A DNA stretch of 59,043 nt from Pararcticibacter amylolyticus (GTDB taxonomy: Bacteria; Bacteroidota; Bacteroidia; Sphingobacteriales; Sphingobacteriaceae), in assembly GCF_003130405.1 (NCBI RefSeq), contig NZ_QEAS01000023.1, forward strand, positions 1-59,043, written 5' to 3'. The notes beneath the pieces are model-generated. The model was not told where the DNA came from. It saw only the letters and a list, made by a program, of their open reading frames with translations, and ran no database searches. Numbering within the stretch: position 1 is the stretch's first letter; each line of letters opens with the position of its first letter. This document shows, one piece after another, positions 45,301-53,705 of this stretch. A program made the translations under genes and the position numbers.

Positions 45301-46423
45301 ATGCTCCCTTGTTGTCTGTCGGATAGTATTTTTCGAAATAAGTTGTCTGCCCGGGAAAATAATTGACCCCTCCAAAATAAGAACCGATCCACATGCCCCC
45401 TTCTTTATCCTTGTACAACGAATAAATAGCATTATCCGATATAGAGAAAGGGTCTGACCTGGCATGCTGCAGGTGCCTGCTGGTGCCCGTTCGGCGGTCA
45501 TAAACGAAAACGCCTATTTCTGTCCCGATCCAGAGTTCATTCGCAGAATAGGGATAAATACACCTGACGAAGAGGGGGCCTGTCTGAGCTGCCGGCAATG
45601 CCAGCTTCTTTACCTCCCCGGTATGCAGGTCAAGCTCCATCATTCCGTTAGTTTCCGAACCGGCATACAATTTATTATCCTCCGCCAGGAACAGGCTATT
45701 TATAAGTTCATCCTTAAACGGCTCTTTACCCTGGTTAGACGTATAAGGTTTCAGCGTTTTAAAGTGATCGTGCGTCACATAAAGTCCCTTGTAAAAACTG
45801 ATCCACAGGCCATTCTGTCTATCCGGATAAAAATCCCTCACAGACCCTTTATCCTCAAAGGGAAAGTTCAGGAGCTCTTTACGCACCGTATTGTAGCTAA
45901 AAAGTCCGCGTCCGTGCACTGCAAACAGAATGCTGCCTCCCGGCCCTGATCCAATCTTATTAACAGTCCTGTCAACAGACCGGCCATTGCGGGCAACAAC
46001 TGAAAACCGTTCAAACTGCTCTTTACGGGGATTATAAAGATAGGCGCCCACATCTGTGCCGACCCAGATATTCCCTTCCCTGTCTTCAAATAAGGTGGTA
46101 ATAAAACTATGATCCAGCCCGGTTGCACTCCCATCGTTGCCCTTAAATACCTTTACGGTTACCCCGTCATACCTGTTCAGGCCATCTTTAGTACCAAACC
46201 ACATAAACCCATTCCTGTCCTGAAGAATGGCATTTACTGTATTTTGCGACAGGCCGTTGGTTATGTCCAGTTTCCGGAAATAGTAGGATTGCGCCGGCTG
46301 GGACAGCGAATGGAAAGCAAAAAAGAAAAAAACTATACACCAAAAAGCTTTCGCTCTGCATTGATTTCTAAACCCCGCAACCGGCAACATCCTCAAAAGT
46401 ACAAAATTACGGTACCGGCCCAT
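42386..46423 (-). CDS. Hybrid two-component system regulator (HTCS)
   Basis: This 1,345-residue protein spans the inner membrane and combines sensor and regulator. In order: an N-terminal hydrophobic segment (about 25-42), about 14 Reg_prop propeller repeats (about 50-690, 'GNIWVGTDVGAYLYNP'), a Y_Y_Y domain (about 710-775), a transmembrane helix (about 793-815), HisKA with 'FFTNITHEIRTPLTLI', an HATPase domain with 'NLFSNAVKYA' and 'GTGLGMHLA', a receiver domain (about 1105-1220, Asp in 'LVISDIMMPQ') and an AraC-type helix-turn-helix at the end ('DLAESLNISRASFYRKIKG'). It should bind an oligosaccharide and activate the PUL operon next to it. A GTG one codon earlier is possible. Confidence 0.96.
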   Translation of the reverse strand: MGRYRNFVLLRMLPVAGFRNQCRAKAFWCIVFFFFAFHSLSQPAQSYYFRKLDITNGLSQNTVNAILQDRNGFMWFGTKDGLNRYDGVTVKVFKGNDGSATGLDHSFITTLFEDREGNIWVGTDVGAYLYNPRKEQFERFSVVARNGRSVDRTVNKIGSGPGGSILFAVHGRGLFSYNTVRKELLNFPFEDKGSVRDFYPDRQNGLWISFYKGLYVTHDHFKTLKPYTSNQGKEPFKDELINSLFLAEDNKLYAGSETNGMMELDLHTGEVKKLALPAAQTGPLFVRCIYPYSANELWIGTEIGVFVYDRRTGTSRHLQHARSDPFSISDNAIYSLYKDKEGGMWIGSYFGGVNYFPGQTTYFEKYYPTDNKGALKGQRVREIVRGHGDQLWIGTEDAGLFRFNRSDRTFEHFAPSKGFSNIHGLCMDGDLLWVGTFSQGVRVINTRTGQIKSYTAGDHPATIRNNFVFSVRKASTGHIWLGTSMGLIRYNKSTGAFETVPELDNNLVYDILEDSKGNIWVATYTNGVFLHDAVHKKWMHFQHSDDKRSLPHNKVLSIFEDSNKQIWLTTEGRGFCKFEPEQGTFKRYPARPGPLNGVVYQMVEDGKGFFWLTTNSGLVRFDPRNGLTKTYTQASGLLDKQFNYKSGYRDDDGTILLGSINGLIAFKPDTFTENRYIPPVYITGFLIFNQPAVAGQPGSPLHKSIIFSDSITLKHDQDHFSLRIAALSYQAPEINFLQYKLEGLEDKWQRVTESSLVSYSNLASGKYVFRVRGSNNDGLWNPQERRLHITILAPFYLTRWAYAIYTGVFIGLVYMLVRFLKRRQRFRQTLFIQKLEQDKEREIHDAMIRFFTNITHEIRTPLTLIRGPLENIMVQSNLQDEDTLDDLRIMKKNTDRLLDLTNQLLDFRKIEKSVYTLNVSECNISKLITELQQSFSPLVKEYNRTFALEMDNDDFTAVIDKEAVTKIISNLFSNAVKYAAHTIRAELITIQADGMFEIRVATDGPEIGPEQYDDIFKPFIRLHEHGQINGTGLGMHLARTLAELHGGSLRILRDEIYNVFSLVLPAHRENAVTVPVSAEENSTAGLPVYSAGSEPANRVHTILIVEDNGDMQRFIRKLLADKYHVLMAANGTEALEVLKKNMVTLVISDIMMPQMTGIELCGKIKSDIRYSHIPLILLTAKTNLQSKIEGMETGADAYVEKPFSPEYLAAMVANLILGREKLRDAFLKNPMVTSSTMITTETDKVFLDALREAIHRNIQNPDFKMEDLAESLNISRASFYRKIKGVLDMSPNEYLRLERLKMAAVLIRKNKYQIGEICHLVGFNSPSYFSRCFQEQFGVAPKDFN

Positions 46424-46431
46424 CACTTTAT

Positions 46432-48528
46432 TTATCCCGCTGTAAGAGGCATCTCGATCTTGACGACAGTACCCTTCCCCGCATTTGACGATACCTGCAT
46501 ACTCCCGTTCAGAAGACTTACCTTATTTCGCATCGAGGAAAGTCCGATTCCCTTTTTCGAGGTTTTACCATTGTCAAAGCCCTTACCATTATCGCTCACC
46601 CGTATTTTGATATTCCTGCCAACTACATTGAGATCTACACCCGCTATGGTAGCGTCTGCATGCCTTACCACGTTCAGCAGCAGCTCCTGGACAAAGCGGT
46701 AGACGGCGAGTTCAAGATAGTCGTCCAGCCGTTTATACAGCCCGTGTACGTTACACTTAATCGTGATCTTCTCCCCCAGCTGCCGGCAAACATCCTCCAG
46801 TGAAGCCTGGAGGCCATAATCGCGAAGCATCATGGGCATCAGCTCATGCGAAATGCTCCGGGTTTCCTTTATTGCATTGGAAAGCAAGTCGTCTGTGTAC
46901 CGGCTGTTTTTTCTGAATTTCTCCGGATTGTTCCTTGCATTTTCCTCTGAAAGATTGGCTAATCCGAGTTTAACGGCATAAAGGATCTGCCCTAATCCGT
47001 TGTGAAGACTTTCTGAGATCCGTCTCCTTTCTTCCTCTTGCGCACTCAGGCTCGCCCTGAAAATCTCAAGCCGCTGTTCCGCTTCCATCCGCCTGATCTT
47101 TTCTTCAGCCTGCATACGGGCGGTGATGTCCATACTGGTGGCTACAACTCCGTCGCCCATCTTTACAAATACGCAGGAAAACCATTTTTCAGCCCCTTCA
47201 TACTGCTGAAAATACTCTGTGGCATGAGGCTGTCCGGTATTTATAGTATTGACGATCAGATTGAAAAGGCCATTTTTTCGTATCTCCGGATATTCCTCTG
47301 CATATCGCTTTCCTACCAGGTCAAGCCGTCCTGTTTCTCTCGCCATCTTCTTGTTCACAATTTTAATCTCCAGGTCTGCAATGTTTCCGAGGTTGTCTCT
47401 CCTGGCTTCCAGGATAAACATCTGAACCAGGGTGGCATCGAAAATCGACTGCAATTGATGATGGCTATGTTCCAGTTCAGCTGTTCTCTGTCTTACTTCC
47501 GACTCCAGCTGCATGCGGTACTGCATTTCAGCTTTCCTCAAAGCCTCTTCGGCCCTGATCTTTTCTGCGATTTCTCTTGTACGTTTCGTGATATCGGTAA
47601 ACAATACCGCCACCTTCCTTTCTTCCGGCTCACCAATACGGAAAGCATACAGATCAAAAACACGGTGAAGGGCATCCGAACTCTCTTCAAACCGGATGCT
47701 CTCGCCTGTTTCAGCCACTTTCCCATAGATATCCATCCACTTAGGCTCTATATCCGGTGTAAGTTCGCGTATTGTTTTCCCGCTGGCTTCAGACAGTCCG
47801 TTATGCCTTTCAAATGCAGGGTTCACTTCCAGAAAGCGCCAGTCAACCGGTTTCCCCTGTTCGTCGTATAACATCTGGATAATACAATACCCCTCATCCA
47901 TATAATTAAACAGGACATGATATTTGTCTTCCGCTTTGCGGGCAATTTCATCTTTTAACCATAAGTTTTCCTGCTCTGCTATTTTCCGTTCGGTAATATC
48001 CCTGGTAGTAGTGGCAACCCCATCGTTCAGCTTCACAGTTGACTGATGGAACCAGCCATTGAATTGTTCACTAACGTAATACCTTTCGCTTCTGTCAGGG
48101 ATACCCGTTTCCAGTACTTTTTTGAACGTATTAAAGATCTCCACCTGTAATACACCCGGGTTAAGCGTCAGGAGGCTTTTCCCGATGACATCCCCATACA
48201 CCTTTTCAGATGCCGAGTTATTCAATATCCAGACAAAGTCAACGATCTCATTCTTATCATTGCGCACAGCCCTGAAAACCTGGATCATATCAATGGAGCT
48301 ATCAATAGTCGCCTTCAGGAGATCCTTCCTTTCTTTCAGTCCTTTTGTATGAAACAGCATTTCTTCCGCGGTCTTAAGAGCGTTTTTATCTTCTGCTTCG
48401 TTCAGCATTCCGATTTGATCGTTAAGCTGAAGAGGCTCCATGTCCCCTAAATACCCTGCTCCGCCCGCCTCAAGCGCCTGACGCGCAAGATCATTACACC
48501 CTGTTCCTTGTCTCTCCCCGATACTCAT
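46432..48528 (-). CDS. Cytosolic PAS-domain sensor histidine kinase (HisKA_3 type)
   Basis: This 698-residue protein has no transmembrane helix. Three PAS domains (about 65-190, 200-320 and 360-480) lead to a HisKA_3 dimerisation domain (about 495-570) and an HATPase domain (about 595-695, 'DNGKGFDNGKTSKKGIGLSS'). The H-box reads 'EEERRRISESLHNGLGQ': the acidic residue that usually follows the phospho-His in this family is Asn. The stop lies 8 bp before the HTCS ATG, so the two genes are very likely co-transcribed. No response-regulator gene of the NarL type is nearby. A TTG one codon before the ATG is a less likely start. Confidence 0.92.
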   Translation of the reverse strand: MSIGERQGTGCNDLARQALEAGGAGYLGDMEPLQLNDQIGMLNEAEDKNALKTAEEMLFHTKGLKERKDLLKATIDSSIDMIQVFRAVRNDKNEIVDFVWILNNSASEKVYGDVIGKSLLTLNPGVLQVEIFNTFKKVLETGIPDRSERYYVSEQFNGWFHQSTVKLNDGVATTTRDITERKIAEQENLWLKDEIARKAEDKYHVLFNYMDEGYCIIQMLYDEQGKPVDWRFLEVNPAFERHNGLSEASGKTIRELTPDIEPKWMDIYGKVAETGESIRFEESSDALHRVFDLYAFRIGEPEERKVAVLFTDITKRTREIAEKIRAEEALRKAEMQYRMQLESEVRQRTAELEHSHHQLQSIFDATLVQMFILEARRDNLGNIADLEIKIVNKKMARETGRLDLVGKRYAEEYPEIRKNGLFNLIVNTINTGQPHATEYFQQYEGAEKWFSCVFVKMGDGVVATSMDITARMQAEEKIRRMEAEQRLEIFRASLSAQEEERRRISESLHNGLGQILYAVKLGLANLSEENARNNPEKFRKNSRYTDDLLSNAIKETRSISHELMPMMLRDYGLQASLEDVCRQLGEKITIKCNVHGLYKRLDDYLELAVYRFVQELLLNVVRHADATIAGVDLNVVGRNIKIRVSDNGKGFDNGKTSKKGIGLSSMRNKVSLLNGSMQVSSNAGKGTVVKIEMPLTAG

Positions 48529-48630
48529 CAATTACCATATTATTTAAAGATTAGCCGACTGAATATTTCAACGACAGTCAGCATAAATCCATTAAAAATA
48601 ATAAAAGAGTCCTACACTAAATAACTGATC

Positions 48631-48675
48631 ATAAAAAAAGCCGGTATGCTGTTATTGCATACCGGCTTTTTTTAT
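48631..48675 (-). terminator. Intrinsic terminator after the ABC-F gene
   Basis: Two perfect 19-bp arms (48631-48649 and 48657-48675), GC core GCCGGTATGC, loop of 7 nt, flanked by A7/T7. It lies 18 bp after the ABC-F stop, and its symmetry could also stop plus-strand transcription. Confidence 0.93.
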
Positions 48676-48692
48676 TTCTGTCTTCTTTTATT

Positions 48693-50372
<1,680 letters not shown>

Positions 50373-50403
50373 AGCCTGAAAAGGTTTATTTTAGCATGTT
50401 TTT

Positions 50404-50946
50404 ATGATGACAAAAGACCAGTTAATCCAACAACTTAAAGCCAGCTTAACCAAACGGGGAAGCCAGAGAATCGCTGATATCTGTGTCAGTGAACCTGCTC
50501 TAATGCACGAACTGCTCCTGTTGTCTTTCCATCATGAGCCCGAAATTGCTTTCAGGGCTGCGTGGGTACTGGAAACATCGGCACTGCAATACCCGGAAGG
50601 GTTCAGGCAAAATATCCCGGTTTTTCTGCAGCGCTACGGAGACCAGTCAAATAACAGCTGCCAGCGTCACTTCAGCAAGATCATGATGCATTTGCTCAAA
50701 ACGAACGCCATTCCTGAACCATTTGATTACGCCGCTATTATCGAACCCACCTTTGTGTGGCTGGCTGATGAACAAATCCCCGTTGCCGTAAAAGCAAATT
50801 GCATGAGCATCCTTTTCATGCTCAGGAAGAAAGAGGACTGGATCGGGGAAGAACTAAGGGCGCAGATAGAGTTCCTGATGAAGGATGGTACTGCGGCGAT
50901 CCAAAGCCGTGGAAAAAAGATCCTGCATAAGCTGGCCGCAAAATAA
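50404..50946 (+). CDS. HEAT-like helical repeat protein, unknown
   Basis: This 180-residue protein is predicted all-helical and cytosolic, with repeated helix pairs ('HEPEIAFRAAWVLETSA', 'QIPVAVKANCMSILFMLRKK', 'GTAAIQSRGKKILHKLA') that resemble HEAT/ARM repeats. Such proteins usually bind other proteins. I do not recognise a specific family. A second ATG directly follows the first, so the start could be 50404 or 50407. It is divergent from the ABC-F gene and lies 42 bp before two DUF2721 genes, probably in one operon. Confidence 0.75.
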   Translation: MMTKDQLIQQLKASLTKRGSQRIADICVSEPALMHELLLLSFHHEPEIAFRAAWVLETSALQYPEGFRQNIPVFLQRYGDQSNNSCQRHFSKIMMHLLKTNAIPEPFDYAAIIEPTFVWLADEQIPVAVKANCMSILFMLRKKEDWIGEELRAQIEFLMKDGTAAIQSRGKKILHKLAAK

Positions 50947-50988
50947 ATACATTCTGTATTATTGCACTGTTAAATCACAGCCGTTACG

Positions 50989-51402
50989 ATGGAATTAACT
51001 CTTACAACCCCGGCTCTTTTATTCCCGGCTATTTCTCTGTTGCTTCTTGCTTACACCAACCGTTTTCTGGCACTGGCAAGCCTGATCCGGAACTTAAAAA
51101 ACCAGTATTCCGAAAACAAAAATCCTAACCTGCTCGGCCAGATCAGCAATATCAGGAAAAGGATTATCCAGGTGAGGAATATGCAGGCCTGCGGAATTAT
51201 GGGCTTTTTGATCTGCGTTTTGTCTATGTGGCTTCTCTATAGCAATCAGCAAAAGATCGCAGAGTATGCATTTGGCTTCAGCCTTCTGCTCCTGATGATT
51301 TCGCTGCTCATCTCCTTCAGGGAAACGCAGATCTCGGTAAAAGCACTGGAAATAGAATTGAGCGATCTCGAAGAATCAATAAGGGAAGACAAAAAGCGAT
51401 AA
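50989..51402 (+). CDS. DUF2721-family membrane protein, copy 1
   Basis: This 137-residue protein has the DUF2721 layout: a hydrophobic N-terminus ('PALLFPAISLLLLAYTNRF'), an amphipathic cytosolic segment ('NQYSENKNPNLLGQISNIRK'), and two closely spaced transmembrane helices (about 65-110). The tail is charged. Function is unknown. It is followed one base later by a paralogue and likely belongs to the operon that starts at 50404. Confidence 0.85.
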   Translation: MELTLTTPALLFPAISLLLLAYTNRFLALASLIRNLKNQYSENKNPNLLGQISNIRKRIIQVRNMQACGIMGFLICVLSMWLLYSNQQKIAEYAFGFSLLLLMISLLISFRETQISVKALEIELSDLEESIREDKKR

Positions 51403-51403
51403 G

Positions 51404-51796
51404 ATGACCCTTTCTGTCAGCACACCGATTATTCTGTTCCCGGCGATATCGCTGATCCTGCTCGCCTATACAGAAAAGTTTGTCCAGCTGGCCCGCCTGG
51501 TGCGGACATTAAAAAAGCAATATGAGAACAACAGTGCTACTCACCTGGTTGAACAGATAGAAAACCTCAAAAGGCGTATCTACCTGATAAAGAACATGCA
51601 GGCTTTCGGTACGTTAAGCTTTTTTCTCTGTATCGCCACCATCTTTCTGCTGTTCAGCTCCCTGGAAACCCTGGCATATTACACCTTCTGGATCAGCATG
51701 ATCCTGCTTATGACTGCGCTTTACCTGTCATTCAGGGAGATCCGGCTCAGTTCAGATGCCTTAAAACGCGCCCTGGACGACGAAACACCCCGGTAA
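51404..51796 (+). CDS. DUF2721-family membrane protein, copy 2
   Basis: This 130-residue paralogue of the preceding gene has the same layout and shared motifs ('TPIILFPAISLILLAYTEKF', 'VEQIENLKRRIYLIKNMQAF', then 'ALYLSFREIRLSSDALK'). The one-base gap implies coupled translation and suggests a hetero-oligomer or a recent tandem duplication. Confidence 0.85.
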   Translation: MTLSVSTPIILFPAISLILLAYTEKFVQLARLVRTLKKQYENNSATHLVEQIENLKRRIYLIKNMQAFGTLSFFLCIATIFLLFSSLETLAYYTFWISMILLMTALYLSFREIRLSSDALKRALDDETPR

Positions 51797-51923
51797 TTTC
51801 CATTCTCTGCCAACTTCCCGGCTGTCTTATCACGGCACAGCCAGCGCCTGGTGACCGGAAAATAAATCCCGCTCCGGGTTACATTTCAATCCTCATCAGG
51901 ATTAAATATAAAAACCAACCTCT

Positions 51924-52793
51924 ATGAAAGTATCAAAAAAGCTTATCCTGTTTGCAACGGCTGTTCTCATAGCTGGTTGCAGTTCTAACAAAACGGAAGA
52001 AAGTAGTGTCTACTCTGCTGCCGATTCTGCCAGCAGTGATTACCCGGCTTCAGACCCCTCTCAGAAACTGGTAAAAACGGCCAGTATGGATTTTAAAGTA
52101 TCCGATGTCAATAAAAGCAGCCGGCTTATCTCCGATAAGGCACGAAGTCTCGGCGGAATGGTTATGAACCTGGATATTGAAAGTATGGAGAACAGCAGCA
52201 AGACGATCAAGCTATCAGAGGATTCTGTGCTTCTGGTTGGTTCGTATACCACGAGGGCTGTGATGAACGTAAGGGTCCCCTCCCTCCACCTCGAAGAGTT
52301 CATCAATGAGGTAAATGCTTTATCCTCCTATCTCAACAACAGCAAGCTTCAGATTGACGACAAAAGTGTAGACTACATTGCCACACAGCTGAAGCAGCAA
52401 AGCAGGGAAAAATTACTGAAAGACGCGGGAGACAAAGCCGTTAAAAGCAGAGAAGTGACAGACCTGATCGCCAGGTCCGATGAAATGATTGATCAAAAGG
52501 CAAATACACAAAGGATTGACCAGGACGTAAAGTACAGCATGGTTGCCCTGTCCTTCTATCAGAATGAATCGGTGAGAAAAGAGAAAGCAGCAAACGGCGA
52601 CCTGTCTGCATACCGGCAGCCGTTTTATAACCGCTTCACAGATGCTCTTGAATATGGGTGGTATTTCTTACTTGAGATTGTGATCGCCCTGAGCAACCTA
52701 TGGGCAATCTTGCTGTTAGCCGCCGCAATATGGTTTATATACCGCTACCTGAAAACCAGGAACAAGCTGATCCTGCACCCTAAAGAGAATTAA
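51924..52793 (+). CDS. DUF4349-family lipoprotein with C-terminal membrane helix
   Basis: This 289-residue protein has a lipobox 'VLIAGC' (Cys19) and a DUF4349 body (about 50-225, 'KTASMDFKVSDVNKSSRLIS', then a long coiled-coil-like helix 'DYIATQLKQQSREKLLKDA'). One transmembrane helix near the C-terminus (about 250-272, 'LLLAAAIWFIYRYLK') is followed by positive residues. With both ends in a membrane it forms an envelope loop or bridge. Members have been tied to envelope stress in a loose way; no precise role is known. An AATCCT-catc-AGGATT inverted repeat lies at 51888-51903, just upstream. Confidence 0.85.
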   Translation: MKVSKKLILFATAVLIAGCSSNKTEESSVYSAADSASSDYPASDPSQKLVKTASMDFKVSDVNKSSRLISDKARSLGGMVMNLDIESMENSSKTIKLSEDSVLLVGSYTTRAVMNVRVPSLHLEEFINEVNALSSYLNNSKLQIDDKSVDYIATQLKQQSREKLLKDAGDKAVKSREVTDLIARSDEMIDQKANTQRIDQDVKYSMVALSFYQNESVRKEKAANGDLSAYRQPFYNRFTDALEYGWYFLLEIVIALSNLWAILLLAAAIWFIYRYLKTRNKLILHPKEN

Positions 52794-52813
52794 AATTCTG
52801 AAGAAGCAGAGAA

Positions 52814-53584
52814 TTATTTAAATGCAAGGACAGCGTTCAGGAGGCAGGATACGATCTCTTCCTGGCCGCTGTCCGATTTCATATAAGTCTCTTCAGAAGG
52901 ACTGCTGAGATAGCCGATTTCAGTCAGAATTGCAGGCATAGAAGCTCTGGCCAGCACCGCCAGGCTTTTTTCGTGAACGCCCCGGTCAATCCTTCCCACC
53001 TTTTTATACTCCTTTTGCAGAAGGCTGGCAAGCTGGATGCTTTTAGTGCGGAAGGCATTTTTCATCAGCGATAACAAAATGATACTCTCCGGGTCTTTTG
53101 GATCGTAGCCATTATAGTTCTTCTTGTAATCCTTTTCAAGGAGGATAGAAGCATTTTCCCGGATCGCGATGTCCTGCTCATCCAGGCGGCCAAAACCGGA
53201 AACATAGGTCTCTACCCCCCTGATTGCGGCCCTGTTCTTTTTATTGTAGGGAAGCGAGTTACAATGGATTGAGATAAAGAGGTCAGCTTTTACGTCGTTG
53301 GCCTTTTCTATACGCTCATACAAAGGGACAAACACATCCGTACTCCGCGTCAGAACCACTTTAATTCCCTTTGTTTTCAGAGCCCGGCTCAGCTTTAAAG
53401 CAACATCCAGCGCTACGTCTTTTTCATTTGTGCGGGCACTCCGGGTGCCACCGTCTTTACCGCCATGGCCTGCGTCCACAACAACTGTAAAAGTCCCTGC
53501 CGCCCCGTTTGAGGGAAGGTTATCAGCATACACCGAAAGGGATACAAAGAGAGCAAAAGCAACGTAAAAAAATAGTCTAATCAT
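52814..53584 (-). CDS. N-acetylmuramoyl-L-alanine amidase (Amidase_3 family)
   Basis: This 256-residue exported zinc amidase cleaves the bond between MurNAc and the stem peptide. The signal peptide is residues 1-21 ('MIRLFFYVAFALFVSLSVYA'). Zinc ligands are His40 ('VVDAGHGGKDGG'), Glu54 ('NEKDVAL') and His107 ('FISIHCNS'); the catalytic Glu is in 'ILTEIGYLSSPSE' (about 229). An insert with 'RGVETYVSGFGR' follows His107 as in AmiC-like enzymes. The frame is open up to 53605 but that start would be TTG, so I chose the ATG at 53584. Confidence 0.95.
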   Translation of the reverse strand: MIRLFFYVAFALFVSLSVYADNLPSNGAAGTFTVVVDAGHGGKDGGTRSARTNEKDVALDVALKLSRALKTKGIKVVLTRSTDVFVPLYERIEKANDVKADLFISIHCNSLPYNKKNRAAIRGVETYVSGFGRLDEQDIAIRENASILLEKDYKKNYNGYDPKDPESIILLSLMKNAFRTKSIQLASLLQKEYKKVGRIDRGVHEKSLAVLARASMPAILTEIGYLSSPSEETYMKSDSGQEEIVSCLLNAVLAFK

Positions 53585-53705
53585 CAAAATCTGTACTTTG
53601 GGCAAAAATTATAATTTACAAACTACCATACAAACTATTTCCGCAGATGTTTAAAATAGCTGGTATTTTCTGCCGGTTCTACGTCTGTAACGCTATAAAG
53701 TTTAC

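Noticed and set aside
47038-47871. A 277-codon plus-strand open frame
   Set aside because: Antisense to the PAS kinase; rich in Phe, Cys, His and Ser with no domain.
32253-48528. A defence or toxin system hidden in the PUL
   Set aside because: Every gene here has a better reading as glycan uptake, breakdown or its control; no nuclease, toxin or nucleotide-signalling effector is present.
53585-53605. Seven-residue N-terminal extension of the amidase
   Set aside because: It would need a TTG start and would put a charged stretch before a normal signal peptide that starts at the ATG at 53584.
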